Source: an uncultured Eubacteriales bacterium (GTDB lineage: Bacteria > Bacillota > Clostridia > Oscillospirales > CAG-272). From it: a stretch of DNA of 9,727 nt. A program made the position numbers and the translations under genes. This document shows positions 1-5,108 of the stretch, piece after piece. The DNA lies in the NCBI GenBank assembly GCA_934526185.1, contig CAKTAA010000075.1:1-9727 (forward strand). Reading direction: 5' to 3'. The notes under the pieces were generated by a model that saw only the letters and a program-made list of their open reading frames with translations, was not told where the DNA came from and did no database searches. Numbering within the stretch: the stretch's first letter is position 1; each line of letters opens with the position of its first letter.

Positions 1-241
1 ACGTTTGCCGTGGGTAAGCCCTTCTTTTTCGCACCGAGGATCGTAGCCCTTTTCCTCGCGCTGCGGTATCGGCTGTGAAATTTCCGGAGGGAACGGTTCT
101 TTTGGATAAAAACAATATCACGGGAATCGTCAACGCTCCCGAAAGGAGTATGGCAGCCGCAGCCGCGGCCGTTTTTCTGAGTGTTATATGCCCTTGGCTA
201 TGGCGGGTTTTTACTTTCTTCTCCGTTGCTTTGTCATTCAT
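1..241 (-). CDS. N-terminus of an unidentified single-pass membrane protein (partial, runs off left edge)
   Basis: On the minus strand an ATG at 241-239 opens 80 codons without a stop to the window edge, so only the N-terminus is present. The protein begins MNDKATEKK, has a basic cytoplasmic segment (residues 1-23), one hydrophobic stretch at about residues 24-47 (an alanine run, then ILLSGALTIPVILF), then a basic, Ser/Thr-rich part, as in a single-pass or signal-anchored envelope protein. An AGAGG-type ribosome binding site lies 11 bases upstream (253-257 on the plus strand), and a promoter-like pair lies behind it at 282-308. An upstream in-frame stop at 305-307 limits any longer start. I do not recognise the family. 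The other two minus frames are also stop-free in the first 117 bases, so the absence of stops is only moderate evidence; the start signals and the membrane segment carry the call. Confidence 0.5.
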   Translation of the reverse strand, partial: MNDKATEKKVKTRHSQGHITLRKTAAAAAAILLSGALTIPVILFLSKRTVPSGNFTADTAARGKGLRSSVRKRRAYPRQT

Positions 242-281
242 AAATTGATTAGCCTCTTTCTTTCTGGTCTGCTGCTGTAAA

Positions 282-308
282 AGTATAATGTCGGTATGCT
301 TGGTTCAA
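282..308 (-). promoter_or_regulatory. Possible promoter for the left-edge membrane gene
   Basis: Read on the minus strand, TTGAAC (303-308) and TATACT (282-287) form a -35/-10 pair with a short 15-base spacer. A start site near 275 would leave a leader of about 35 bases ending in the AGAGG site and the ATG at 241. The spacer is shorter than the usual 17, so this is tentative. Confidence 0.35.
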
Positions 309-329
309 ATAATACAAAAAGAAAATCAC

Positions 330-795
330 AGAAAATATGTTAATACAAAAGCTCAGACGAGTTTTGTTTTACTGAGTTCCCTGATTGCGACAAAAATCGC
401 TGCAAAGATTTTTCCTAACGATACAGGTCTGCCTTTGATATATTTCCGAGGGGTGTACCGGACTGTACGGAAAACAAATGAAAGGTCACCGGCAAGTGAC
501 TGAACACATAACGTTCAGTCTACAAGTTTCACATTCCGCGAAATTTGAGCTCGGTTTGGACTCTGTGATGACTGACGCAGCAAGATGCGTTTGATAAAAT
601 TTTACACCCTTTCGGTCACAAAATTTGCTCTTGGCTTAAACACTGCACGAATGCCTGAATGCTTTTGCATTCAGCCATTGTACCATGAAGCAAAAATGCT
701 TGGCTGCAAGGGTATTTTTGTGAAGCTGAAGATACGCAGGCGCGCAAAGCGCAGGGAAGCGCAGCCATTAATGACTTGTGAAGCAAGGTCTGCTA
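330..795 (-). ncRNA. Candidate structured non-coding RNA (extent approximate)
   Basis: Seen: a consensus -10 promoter on the minus strand (801-829) would start a transcript near 793-795. The transcript has no credible reading frame but folds into successive hairpins: CTTG/CAAG nested in CAAAAAT/ATTTTTG (691-720); CTGAATGC with a 4-base loop and GCATTCAG (655-674); a GAAA-capped hairpin (597-626); ACGCA/TGCGT (575-590); and GACTGAAC/GTTCAGTC (498-520). The 597-626 hairpin gains three G-U pairs only when read on the minus strand, which supports that orientation. The 3' end is unclear: a weak GTCAC/GTGAC hairpin with a T-rich tail (about 465-500) or a CTCAG/CTGAG hairpin followed by CTTTTG (about 345-375) are possible ends. 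I looked for RNase P, tmRNA, SRP and common riboswitch signatures by eye and found none. A degenerate intergenic region is the alternative. Confidence 0.35.
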
Positions 796-800
796 TAGAT

Positions 801-829
801 ATTATACCATATGAAAAGAGATGGCGCAA
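801..829 (-). promoter_or_regulatory. Strong minus-strand promoter with no protein gene behind it
   Basis: On the minus strand a perfect TATAAT (801-806) is preceded by TG one base upstream (extended -10) and by TTGCGC (824-829) at a 17-base spacing. The -35 is weak (3 of 6), but an extended consensus -10 often compensates. No protein gene starts downstream within several hundred bases. Confidence 0.55.
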
Positions 830-874
830 TCATTTTTAAATAAATTCATTTGAATTTTTGGAGAAAAGCCGCGC

Positions 875-924
875 AGGAAAAAGAAAAACGGCTGCGTCCT
901 TGTTGAGCAACTCAGACGCAGCCG
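875..924 (-). terminator. Rho-independent terminator on the minus strand
   Basis: A perfect 10-base inverted repeat, CGGCTGCGTC (889-898) and GACGCAGCCG (915-924), encloses a second small stem, TGAG/CTCA. Read on the minus strand it is followed at once by TTTTTCTTTTTCC (876-888). This is a textbook intrinsic terminator, but the only minus-strand gene upstream, mazF, already has its own terminator at 1215-1269. Confidence 0.75.
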
Positions 925-1214
925 CAGTTTAGCTGATTTTGAACAGCTTTTTGAGGATAGAGGAAAAAAATTTCGGACTTTTCCATATAACAACTTTCAT
1001 ATGTGACCATGCCTTTCGTGAGCATCGTAATGAACCGGATGAACGGCGGCGGTTCCGCGCGGGACTTGGAAAAACAGAGGTAAGGAGAATGTATTGATGC
1101 TGAAGGGGGCAGATCCCCGGCTGCCGTTCTCATTGATATCATATGCAGAAAACCAAAATTTGTTCGAACCCCTTTTTAATTGCACAATATTGTCAGAATG
1201 AAAGTAATTCTTAC

Positions 1215-1269
1215 CGAAAAGACAAAACAAATCAGGCGGCGCCGGAAGAAAATTTGTCGGCGCCGCCTG
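1215..1269 (-). terminator. Terminator of the mazF-family gene
   Basis: A perfect 12-base inverted repeat (1233-1244 and 1258-1269, core GGCGGCGCCG) with a 13-base loop lies 5 bases past the mazF stop codon. On the minus strand it is followed by a T-rich tract (ATTTGTTTTGTCTTTT). Confidence 0.85.
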
Positions 1270-1274
1270 TAACA

Positions 1275-1676
1275 TTATGCCATAGCGCTTTCCGTGACCT
1301 TTGCGACCGCGGGCTGCGTCTGAGGAATCTGCTGACCCAAACCGAAGCTGACAGAAATGGCGTCGTTGACCTTCTGCATGACCGCGTCGTCAAGATGTCC
1401 CATTTTTTCCTTCAGCCTGCGCTTATCAATGGTGCGGATTTGTTCCAAGAGAACCACCGAATCCTTTGCCAGACCGTACCGGTCGGCATACACGTCGATA
1501 TGCGTGGGAAGACGCGCCTTTGAAAGCTGGCTTGTGATAGCGGCAGCGATAACGGTCGGACTGTATCGGTTCCCGACATCGTTCTGAATAATCAGAACGG
1601 GACGGAGTCCACCCTGCTCGGAACCGACTACCGGACTTAAATCGGCATAATAAATATCTCCTCGTCTGACAGTCAC
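1275..1676 (-). CDS. mazF: MazF/PemK-family endoribonuclease (EndoA/NdoA type)
   Basis: Sequence-specific mRNA endoribonuclease of the MazF/PemK family, acting in the cytoplasm as a dimer and normally held inactive by a MazE-type antitoxin. The protein matches the Bacillus EndoA pattern almost from end to end: RRGDIYYADL, PVVGSEQGG.RPVLIIQND near the N-terminus, then AAITSQ, LPTHI, DSVVLLEQIRTIDK and a LxDA helix. Two in-frame GTG codons compete. The one at 1685 has GGAG only one base upstream, while the one at 1676 has it 10 bases upstream and gives the family's usual MxVRRGD start, so 1676 is chosen (133 aa). The last roughly 15 residues (QTQPAVAKVTESAMA) extend past the usual length of about 116 aa. 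No antitoxin gene precedes it; the upstream neighbour is divergent. A GCCGT/ACGGC hairpin (1706-1719) lies just upstream of the start. Family assignment is firm; whether it acts as a toxin here is inference. Confidence 0.93.
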   Translation of the reverse strand: MTVRRGDIYYADLSPVVGSEQGGLRPVLIIQNDVGNRYSPTVIAAAITSQLSKARLPTHIDVYADRYGLAKDSVVLLEQIRTIDKRRLKEKMGHLDDAVMQKVNDAISVSFGLGQQIPQTQPAVAKVTESAMA

Positions 1677-1862
1677 AAATTTCACACTCCATTTTTAACA
1701 TATGTGCCGTAATAACGGCTTACGCATTCATTATTGCCAATTCTCCACGCAGTTTAATCATGGAAAAAGAAATTGGCAGATACTTCCTCGGAGGCTCAAA
1801 GCAAGCTTCCATGCTTATTGTATGCCAAAGCCAAATGACAAGTGTCCGCTTCACTTTCTTTC

Positions 1863-1888
1863 ACAATTCATTCATATGTATGAATTGT
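1863..1888. promoter_or_regulatory. Candidate operator dyad over the mscS -35 element
   Basis: ACAATTCAT (1863-1871) and ATGAATTGT (1880-1888) form a perfect 9-base inverted repeat with an 8-base spacer. The right arm covers the first bases of the -35 box (1885-1890). This position fits a repressor site for the mscS promoter, or for the divergent gene; no regulator gene is in the window. Confidence 0.4.
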
Positions 1889-1913
1889 ATTATTCTGTCG
1901 GATTTGCTATACT
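1885..1913 (+). promoter_or_regulatory. Promoter for the MscS-family gene
   Basis: TTGTAT (1885-1890) and TATACT (1908-1913) are separated by 17 bases. The start would fall near 1920, giving a leader of about 50-60 bases before the channel gene. Confidence 0.6.
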
Positions 1914-1979
1914 AATATCGTTTAAATGAGGGCGGCAGTCAAATAAAAAGTTTTCTTTGTGCAGGGGGTAATGAATGCA

Positions 1980-2804
1980 ATGGAATCTGCAGCGGCATAT
2001 CTGTCTGATGTTCTGACGACAACCGGGACGCGTATTTTTTTTGCGGCTCTTGCATTGATTGTCGGCTGTGTGCTTGTGAAATATCTGACCAGACGGTTGG
2101 GAAAGATGAAGTTCTTCCAGCGGATAGATTCCAGCCTGGCCTCATTTCTCAAGAGCTTTGTAACCATACTGCTGTATGCGCTTGTGTGTTTAGAGGCAGC
2201 CTCCATCCTCGGTGTTCCAATGACCTCGCTGCTGACTGTTTTTGCATCTGCCGGCGTAGCCATAGGACTTGCAATGCAGGGGGCTCTGTCAAATTTTGCA
2301 GGTGGTCTCATGCTCCTGCTTTTTAAGCCCTTTAAAGTCGGAGATTATATTAAGACGGCGGAATATGACGGAACCGTTGAGGCTGTGACTGTGTTCTATA
2401 CGATCCTAAAGACGCCTGATAACAAGAAAATAACATTGCCGAACGGGACGCTTACCAATGCAGCAATAATTAATTATTCTGCAAATGACACGCGGAGGGT
2501 AGATCTTGAATTTTCAGCGGGATATGAGTCGGATATCGCTAAAGTCAAAGAGCTGCTGCTGTCCGCCGCAGGCGGGAATGAGCTGGTATTAAAGGATCCC
2601 GCTCCGGAGGCCCTGCTTTCGCAGCACGGAGACAGCGCACTGCAATTTGTTCTGCGTGTCTGGTGCCAAACGGATAATTATTGGACTGTTAAATTTGAGA
2701 TAATGGAGCGGGTAAAAGAACTGTTTGACAGAAATGGGATTGTCATTCCCTATCCTCAGATGGATATCCATGTATGCGGCGAGACGAATAAAGAGGAACA
2801 ATAA
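1980..2804 (+). CDS. mscS: Small-conductance mechanosensitive channel, MscS family
   Basis: Membrane channel that opens under tension to release solutes during hypo-osmotic shock; MscS channels are homoheptamers in the cytoplasmic membrane. Of 274 residues, three membrane segments are visible: about 19-38, 57-79 and the pore-lining helix 84-116 with the Gly/Ala-rich family pattern (SAGVAIGLAMQGALSNFAGG). It continues into the FKPFKVGDYI signature and the beta domain with LPNGTLTNAAIINYS, then an alpha/beta C-terminal domain ending in IPYPQMDIH, a standard MscS ending. Length matches E. coli MscS (286). An AGGGGG at 1963-1968 sets the start. The ATG at 1980 is 11 bases downstream and is preferred; an in-frame ATG at 1971 is only 2 bases away, and a GTG at 1959 lies upstream of the site. 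It has its own promoter and no strong terminator; a weak GCGGT/ACCGC hairpin sits at 2836-2848. Confidence 0.93.
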   Translation: MESAAAYLSDVLTTTGTRIFFAALALIVGCVLVKYLTRRLGKMKFFQRIDSSLASFLKSFVTILLYALVCLEAASILGVPMTSLLTVFASAGVAIGLAMQGALSNFAGGLMLLLFKPFKVGDYIKTAEYDGTVEAVTVFYTILKTPDNKKITLPNGTLTNAAIINYSANDTRRVDLEFSAGYESDIAKVKELLLSAAGGNELVLKDPAPEALLSQHGDSALQFVLRVWCQTDNYWTVKFEIMERVKELFDRNGIVIPYPQMDIHVCGETNKEEQ

Positions 2805-2902
2805 ATACACCTTGCGAAGATCAAAAAATAAATACGCGGTCAAACCGCACACTTATAAAATCCTTTTTTGGTGAAATTAAATTTATAACAGGAGAAAATG
2901 AA

Positions 2903-3589
2903 ATGCTGAATGGTACATCCGCAAACGAACTAAATCAAACACAGAGCAAAAACGCCGGCAAAACGTATACGATACCGATTCTTAAAGCTTCGGACACTGC
3001 TGCCATTGCGTGGGATTCGATCGTTGCAGCCGATATCTGCGAATATGTATGGGGAGGAGAATACAGACCGAAGGCGTGGGCTCAGCTCGTTTTTGTGCCT
3101 GACGACGGCTTTTATGCCAGACTTTCCTGCCGCGAGGCAACGCCGCGGGCTGTATACAGAAATTTTTTTGATCCGGTATACCGCGACAGCTGTCTGGAAT
3201 TTTTTGCTGTATGGAATTGTGATGCCTCTGATTATATCAATATCGAAATGAACGCGGCAGGCGCTATGCTTTCTGCTGTCGGTCCTGACAGGGAGCGCCG
3301 GCGTCCGATTACTGATTTTCTGTCTGAGCCCTTTTCGGTGAAAGCTGCCTCGGAGAATGACGGCTGGTCTGTTACGGTTCGGATTGGCATTGACGATTTG
3401 GAAAAGCTGACGGGCCTGCAAAAAGAGAGGCTGGTTTCCGGCTATGCTTTCAAGGGGAACTTTTACAAATGCGGAGACGATACGGACATGCCTCATTACG
3501 GTTCATGGAATCCTATCTCACTGCCTGCTCCGGATTTTCACTGTCCGGATCATTTCGGTACGCTGATTTTGGGAAACTTGGAAGATTGA
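2903..3589 (+). CDS. CBM9-like (DOMON-type) carbohydrate-binding protein without signal peptide
   Basis: A 228-residue protein resembling the family 9 carbohydrate-binding module group (CBM9_2-like). The hallmarks are an early W37D (IAWDSI), a central beta-rich part with paired aromatic segments (YRNFFDPVYRDSCLEFF, residues 85-101), the WSVTVRIGIDDL strand (155-166), the GNFYKCGD segment, and the PAPDFHCPDHFGTLIL ending (208-223), which is typical of this family. In xylanases these modules bind sugar chain ends outside the cell, but this protein has no signal peptide and no attached catalytic domain, so its ligand and location are unknown. AGGAG at 2890-2894 sits 8 bases before the ATG. It lies 98 bases after mscS, with no clear terminator between, so some read-through is possible. 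Its 3' side is closed by the bidirectional terminator at 3681-3716. Confidence 0.75.
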   Translation: MLNGTSANELNQTQSKNAGKTYTIPILKASDTAAIAWDSIVAADICEYVWGGEYRPKAWAQLVFVPDDGFYARLSCREATPRAVYRNFFDPVYRDSCLEFFAVWNCDASDYINIEMNAAGAMLSAVGPDRERRRPITDFLSEPFSVKAASENDGWSVTVRIGIDDLEKLTGLQKERLVSGYAFKGNFYKCGDDTDMPHYGSWNPISLPAPDFHCPDHFGTLILGNLED

Positions 3590-3680
3590 CTGATCGAAGA
3601 CGGAAAATAGGCCGGCAGACGCATTTTGCAAAGCTGAAAGCCGTATACCGTTTGAATGTTTTCGATGGAAGTGCAAAAAA

Positions 3681-3716
3681 AAAACAGGCCACAAATTTAT
3701 TTTTGCGGCCTGTTTT
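3681..3716. terminator. Bidirectional terminator between convergent genes
   Basis: AAAACAGGCC (3681-3690) and GGCCTGTTTT (3707-3716) are perfect inverted arms, extended inward by CAAA/TTTG after one mismatch. The A-run on the left and T-run on the right let it stop transcription from the CBM9-like gene (plus) and from the Amidase_6 gene (minus). Confidence 0.85.
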
Positions 3717-3744
3717 AATCTTTATACCTGTCTGTGTTCGGGTT

Positions 3745-4338
3745 TTACAGAAAGTCTTCTTCGGTCATATCCTCCTCAGCCATAGCTGACGCCTCTGACA
3801 CGAGTCCCAGCCCATTGTATACAGCATCGAAACAGGCGCCGGTTGCAGGGGATTCGAAACGGACGCCTTCAATATGAATAAACCGGATGCGGGCAAAACG
3901 GTAAGTGCTGAGCCGGCGATCGAGTGCGTCATCCGTATGGGCGCACACGAGAAGGTCGCCGCGCTCAATGCCGCAGACCAGCAGGGTATGGTAAAAGGTC
4001 CCGTCAGAGTTCCCAAGCTGTACAATATCGCCGATTTCTATATCCCTCGGACGCGCTTCGTATCCAAACGGTCCTTCTCCTTTGTTCTGCGTTAAAAAAT
4101 TAAATAGATATTCCACTCCGGTCCATGCTGGTGCACGGTCATCCTCAGAAATGTAGTACCAGCCGAAGGTCGGGGTATAGTTCATGACACAACTGCCTGC
4201 GTACAGACACTGGGATACAAAATTGGTACAGTCGCCGCCCACGCTGTCGAAGTTATAGAAAACAGGATTTCTGGAAAGCGCCCATCTTCTTGCATAGCTT
4301 TGCGCGTGCATCCTGTCATAAGGTTTTTTTACTAACAT
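3745..4338 (-). CDS. Amidase_6 domain protein (putative cysteine amidase)
   Basis: A 197-residue protein covered almost entirely by the Amidase_6 domain, an NlpC/P60-like papain fold found in Firmicutes and often linked to cell-wall or spore functions; the natural substrate is not established. Visible motifs: YDRMHAQSYARRWALSRNP (7-25), GGDCTNFVSQCLYAG with the likely catalytic Cys37 (34-48), NYTPTFGWYY (53-62), APAWTGVEYL (69-78), YHTLLVCG with the likely His117, and CAHTDDALDRRLSTY (132-146). The tail is acidic (AEEDMTEEDFL). The start at 4338 is set by GCAGGAGGAC directly upstream, 4 bases from the ATG; a longer TTG-started frame to 4422 has no such site. There is no signal peptide, so it may act inside the cell or forespore. 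A perfect hairpin lies upstream (4371-4391). Confidence 0.88.
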   Translation of the reverse strand: MLVKKPYDRMHAQSYARRWALSRNPVFYNFDSVGGDCTNFVSQCLYAGSCVMNYTPTFGWYYISEDDRAPAWTGVEYLFNFLTQNKGEGPFGYEARPRDIEIGDIVQLGNSDGTFYHTLLVCGIERGDLLVCAHTDDALDRRLSTYRFARIRFIHIEGVRFESPATGACFDAVYNGLGLVSEASAMAEEDMTEEDFL

Positions 4339-4370
4339 ATGTCCTCCTGCTTTTATATAATTATGACGAT

Positions 4371-4391
4371 AGCTTTCGCTTGGCGAAAGCT
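4371..4391. promoter_or_regulatory. Perfect hairpin or operator upstream of the Amidase_6 gene
   Basis: AGCTTTCGC (4371-4379) and GCGAAAGCT (4383-4391) form a perfect 9-base repeat with a 3-base loop, 23 bases upstream of the gene's ribosome binding site. On the minus strand it is followed by CATAAT and TATATAA, so it could sit in a promoter as an operator or in the leader as an RNA hairpin. It has no T-run and is not a terminator. Confidence 0.4.
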
Positions 4392-4669
4392 GAAAAATAC
4401 GTTTGAAAGCTTTATCAATCAAATTTTCTCATTCCATTCTATGAAGCGGCCATTGCATCTGACAGAAAATTTCCGCATTTATGCGGTAAAAATTATGTTA
4501 AGTTCGTGTACCGGTACCAGATCATTTCTGGTATATTTTATACGTGTATAGCATAAAATGTGATGAAAGACTATGCGGCTGTCTGAATTATAACATTTCA
4601 TTTTTAGACATATTGAACATTATTTTCCCGAAAAGCCGCCTCTTTTTGGAAAATCTGGAAAATTCTTGA

Positions 4670-4699
4670 TTGTTAACAGAATGTAAAACAATATATAAT
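4670..4699 (+). promoter_or_regulatory. Promoter of the small lipoprotein gene
   Basis: TTGTTA (4670-4675) and a perfect TATAAT (4694-4699) are separated by 18 bases. Transcription would begin near 4706, about 58 bases before the chosen GTG start. Confidence 0.6.
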
Positions 4700-4763
4700 A
4701 TTTTGGCCACATAGTCCTGATAAACTATAAGCACTTCAAATGAAAGGAGACACGGAGAATTCC

Positions 4764-4997
4764 GTGACGAAACGCAAAATGAAGAAAAGAATCATTGCTT
4801 TGCTGTTGACGGCTATTGTAGGCTGTGCAATGGTATTTACAAGCTGTGGAGATAATGGTGATGGAGATGATACCGGTACAGGTACCAACACAGCCAAGGT
4901 TTCTGATACAGCTAAGACAACCGATACGGAAAAAACAACCGATACGGCCAAGACAACCGATTCAGCAGCTGCTGGTGAATCGGACACTACAAAATAA
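4764..4997 (+). CDS. Tiny lipoprotein with threonine-rich hexapeptide repeats
   Basis: A 77-residue exported protein. The N-terminus is a lipoprotein-type signal: basic TKRKMKKR (2-9), hydrophobic IIALLLTAIVGCAMVF (10-25) and a lipidation cysteine. Cys28 (FTSC, then G/D-rich) fits the usual signal length; Cys21 (IVGC) fits the lipobox consensus better, and both are possible. The mature part is disordered, made of Gly/Asp and then DT(A/E)KTT repeats, with no domain, so it may be a surface tether or a spacer peptide; function unknown. The GTG at 4764 is chosen because ACGGAG lies 6 bases upstream. An in-frame ATG at 4740 precedes both SD-like sequences and an in-frame ATG at 4779 has none. The gene has its own promoter and a strong terminator, so it is monocistronic. 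Low-complexity sequence makes homology searching weak. Confidence 0.75.
   Translation: MTKRKMKKRIIALLLTAIVGCAMVFTSCGDNGDGDDTGTGTNTAKVSDTAKTTDTEKTTDTAKTTDSAAAGESDTTK
4887..4958 (+). repeat. 18-base tandem repeats inside the lipoprotein gene
   Basis: Three clear 18-base units (4905-4922, 4923-4940, 4941-4958), each starting GATAC and ending ACAACC, encode D-T-(A/E)-K-T-T. A more diverged unit (4887-4904, NTAKVS) precedes them and a partial one (GATTCAGC) follows. Unit number could vary by slippage between strains. Confidence 0.8.
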
Positions 4998-5025
4998 GAA
5001 AACGAAATACGTTGACTGGTCAATG

Positions 5026-5069
5026 ACGCAGGTATTCATATTTATGAGTGAATTCCTGCGTTCGTTTTT
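5026..5069 (+). terminator. Terminator of the lipoprotein gene
   Basis: ACGCAGG (5026-5032) and CCTGCGT (5055-5061) form the base of a stem that continues, after a T-T mismatch, with ATTCA/TGAAT (5034-5038 and 5049-5053). It is followed by TCGTTTTTG. Confidence 0.85.
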
Positions 5070-5075
5070 GTCACG

Positions 5076-5105
5076 GCTCCAAAAATGCGGAGCGGTAAAT
5101 TTTTT
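5076..5105 (+). terminator. Second small stem-loop with T-tract
   Basis: GCTCC (5076-5080) and GGAGC (5089-5093) form a short hairpin; a six-T tract (5100-5105) follows 6 bases later. It is probably a back-up terminator after the one at 5026-5069. Confidence 0.4.
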
Positions 5106-5108
5106 CTA

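Larger units (their letters stand above)
242..1232. other. About 1 kb without a convincing protein gene
   Basis: No open frame here has a good ribosome binding site together with family-like sequence; frames of 60-90 codons exist on both strands but look random in composition. The stretch holds the promoter for the left-edge gene, a strong minus-strand promoter (801-829), a series of perfect stem-loops (for example 498-520, 597-626, 655-674, 691-720), and a minus-strand terminator at 875-924. A short plus-strand frame at 1096-1200 (begins MLKGADPRLP, 34 codons) follows an AAGGAG at 1081-1086 spaced 9 bases from its ATG, but nothing else supports it. I see no tRNA, rRNA or CRISPR pattern. Confidence 0.6.
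4339..4763. other. Divergent intergenic region between the Amidase_6 and lipoprotein genes
   Basis: This 425-base AT-rich gap has no credible gene. It holds the hairpin at 4371-4391, a CCGCAT/ATGCGG dyad (4473-4486), a perfect GTACCGGTAC palindrome (4508-4517), ACCAGA/TCTGGT (4516-4532), ATTTTAT/ATAAAAT (4535-4559), a distant GCGGCT/AGCCGC pair (4575-4580 and 4634-4639) followed by CTCTTTTT, and the lipoprotein promoter at 4670-4699. Confidence 0.6.

Noticed and set aside
485..795. Known housekeeping RNA (RNase P, tmRNA, 6S, SRP) on the minus strand
   Set aside because: The sequence signatures of RNase P, tmRNA and SRP RNA that I can check by eye are absent; 6S RNA cannot be excluded without a covariance-model search.
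585..839. Plus-strand frame of 84 codons in the hairpin-rich region
   Set aside because: No ribosome binding site, and it crosses several stem-loops and the minus-strand promoter; its composition looks random.
912..1275. Two overlapping minus-strand frames between the two terminators
   Set aside because: No ribosome binding site, biased Phe/Pro/Ser composition, and they run through terminator hairpins. They are kept only as a note that something may be transcribed there.
1143..1523. Plus-strand open frame across the mazF region
   Set aside because: It runs antisense through mazF and its terminator, has no ribosome binding site and no family-like sequence; the minus strand is a clear MazF.
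4339..4422. Longer N-terminus of the Amidase_6 protein from a TTG at 4422
   Set aside because: The strong AGGAGG at 4343-4348 lies inside that extension and points to the ATG at 4338, and the extra residues do not belong to the domain.
4575..4648. GCGGCT/AGCCGC with CTCTTTTT as a plus-strand terminator
   Set aside because: The arms are only 6 bases with a loop of more than 50 bases, and no plus-strand gene ends there.
4887..4958. Possible CRISPR or regulatory direct repeats
   Set aside because: The 18-base units are contiguous, without spacers, and are in frame within the lipoprotein coding sequence.
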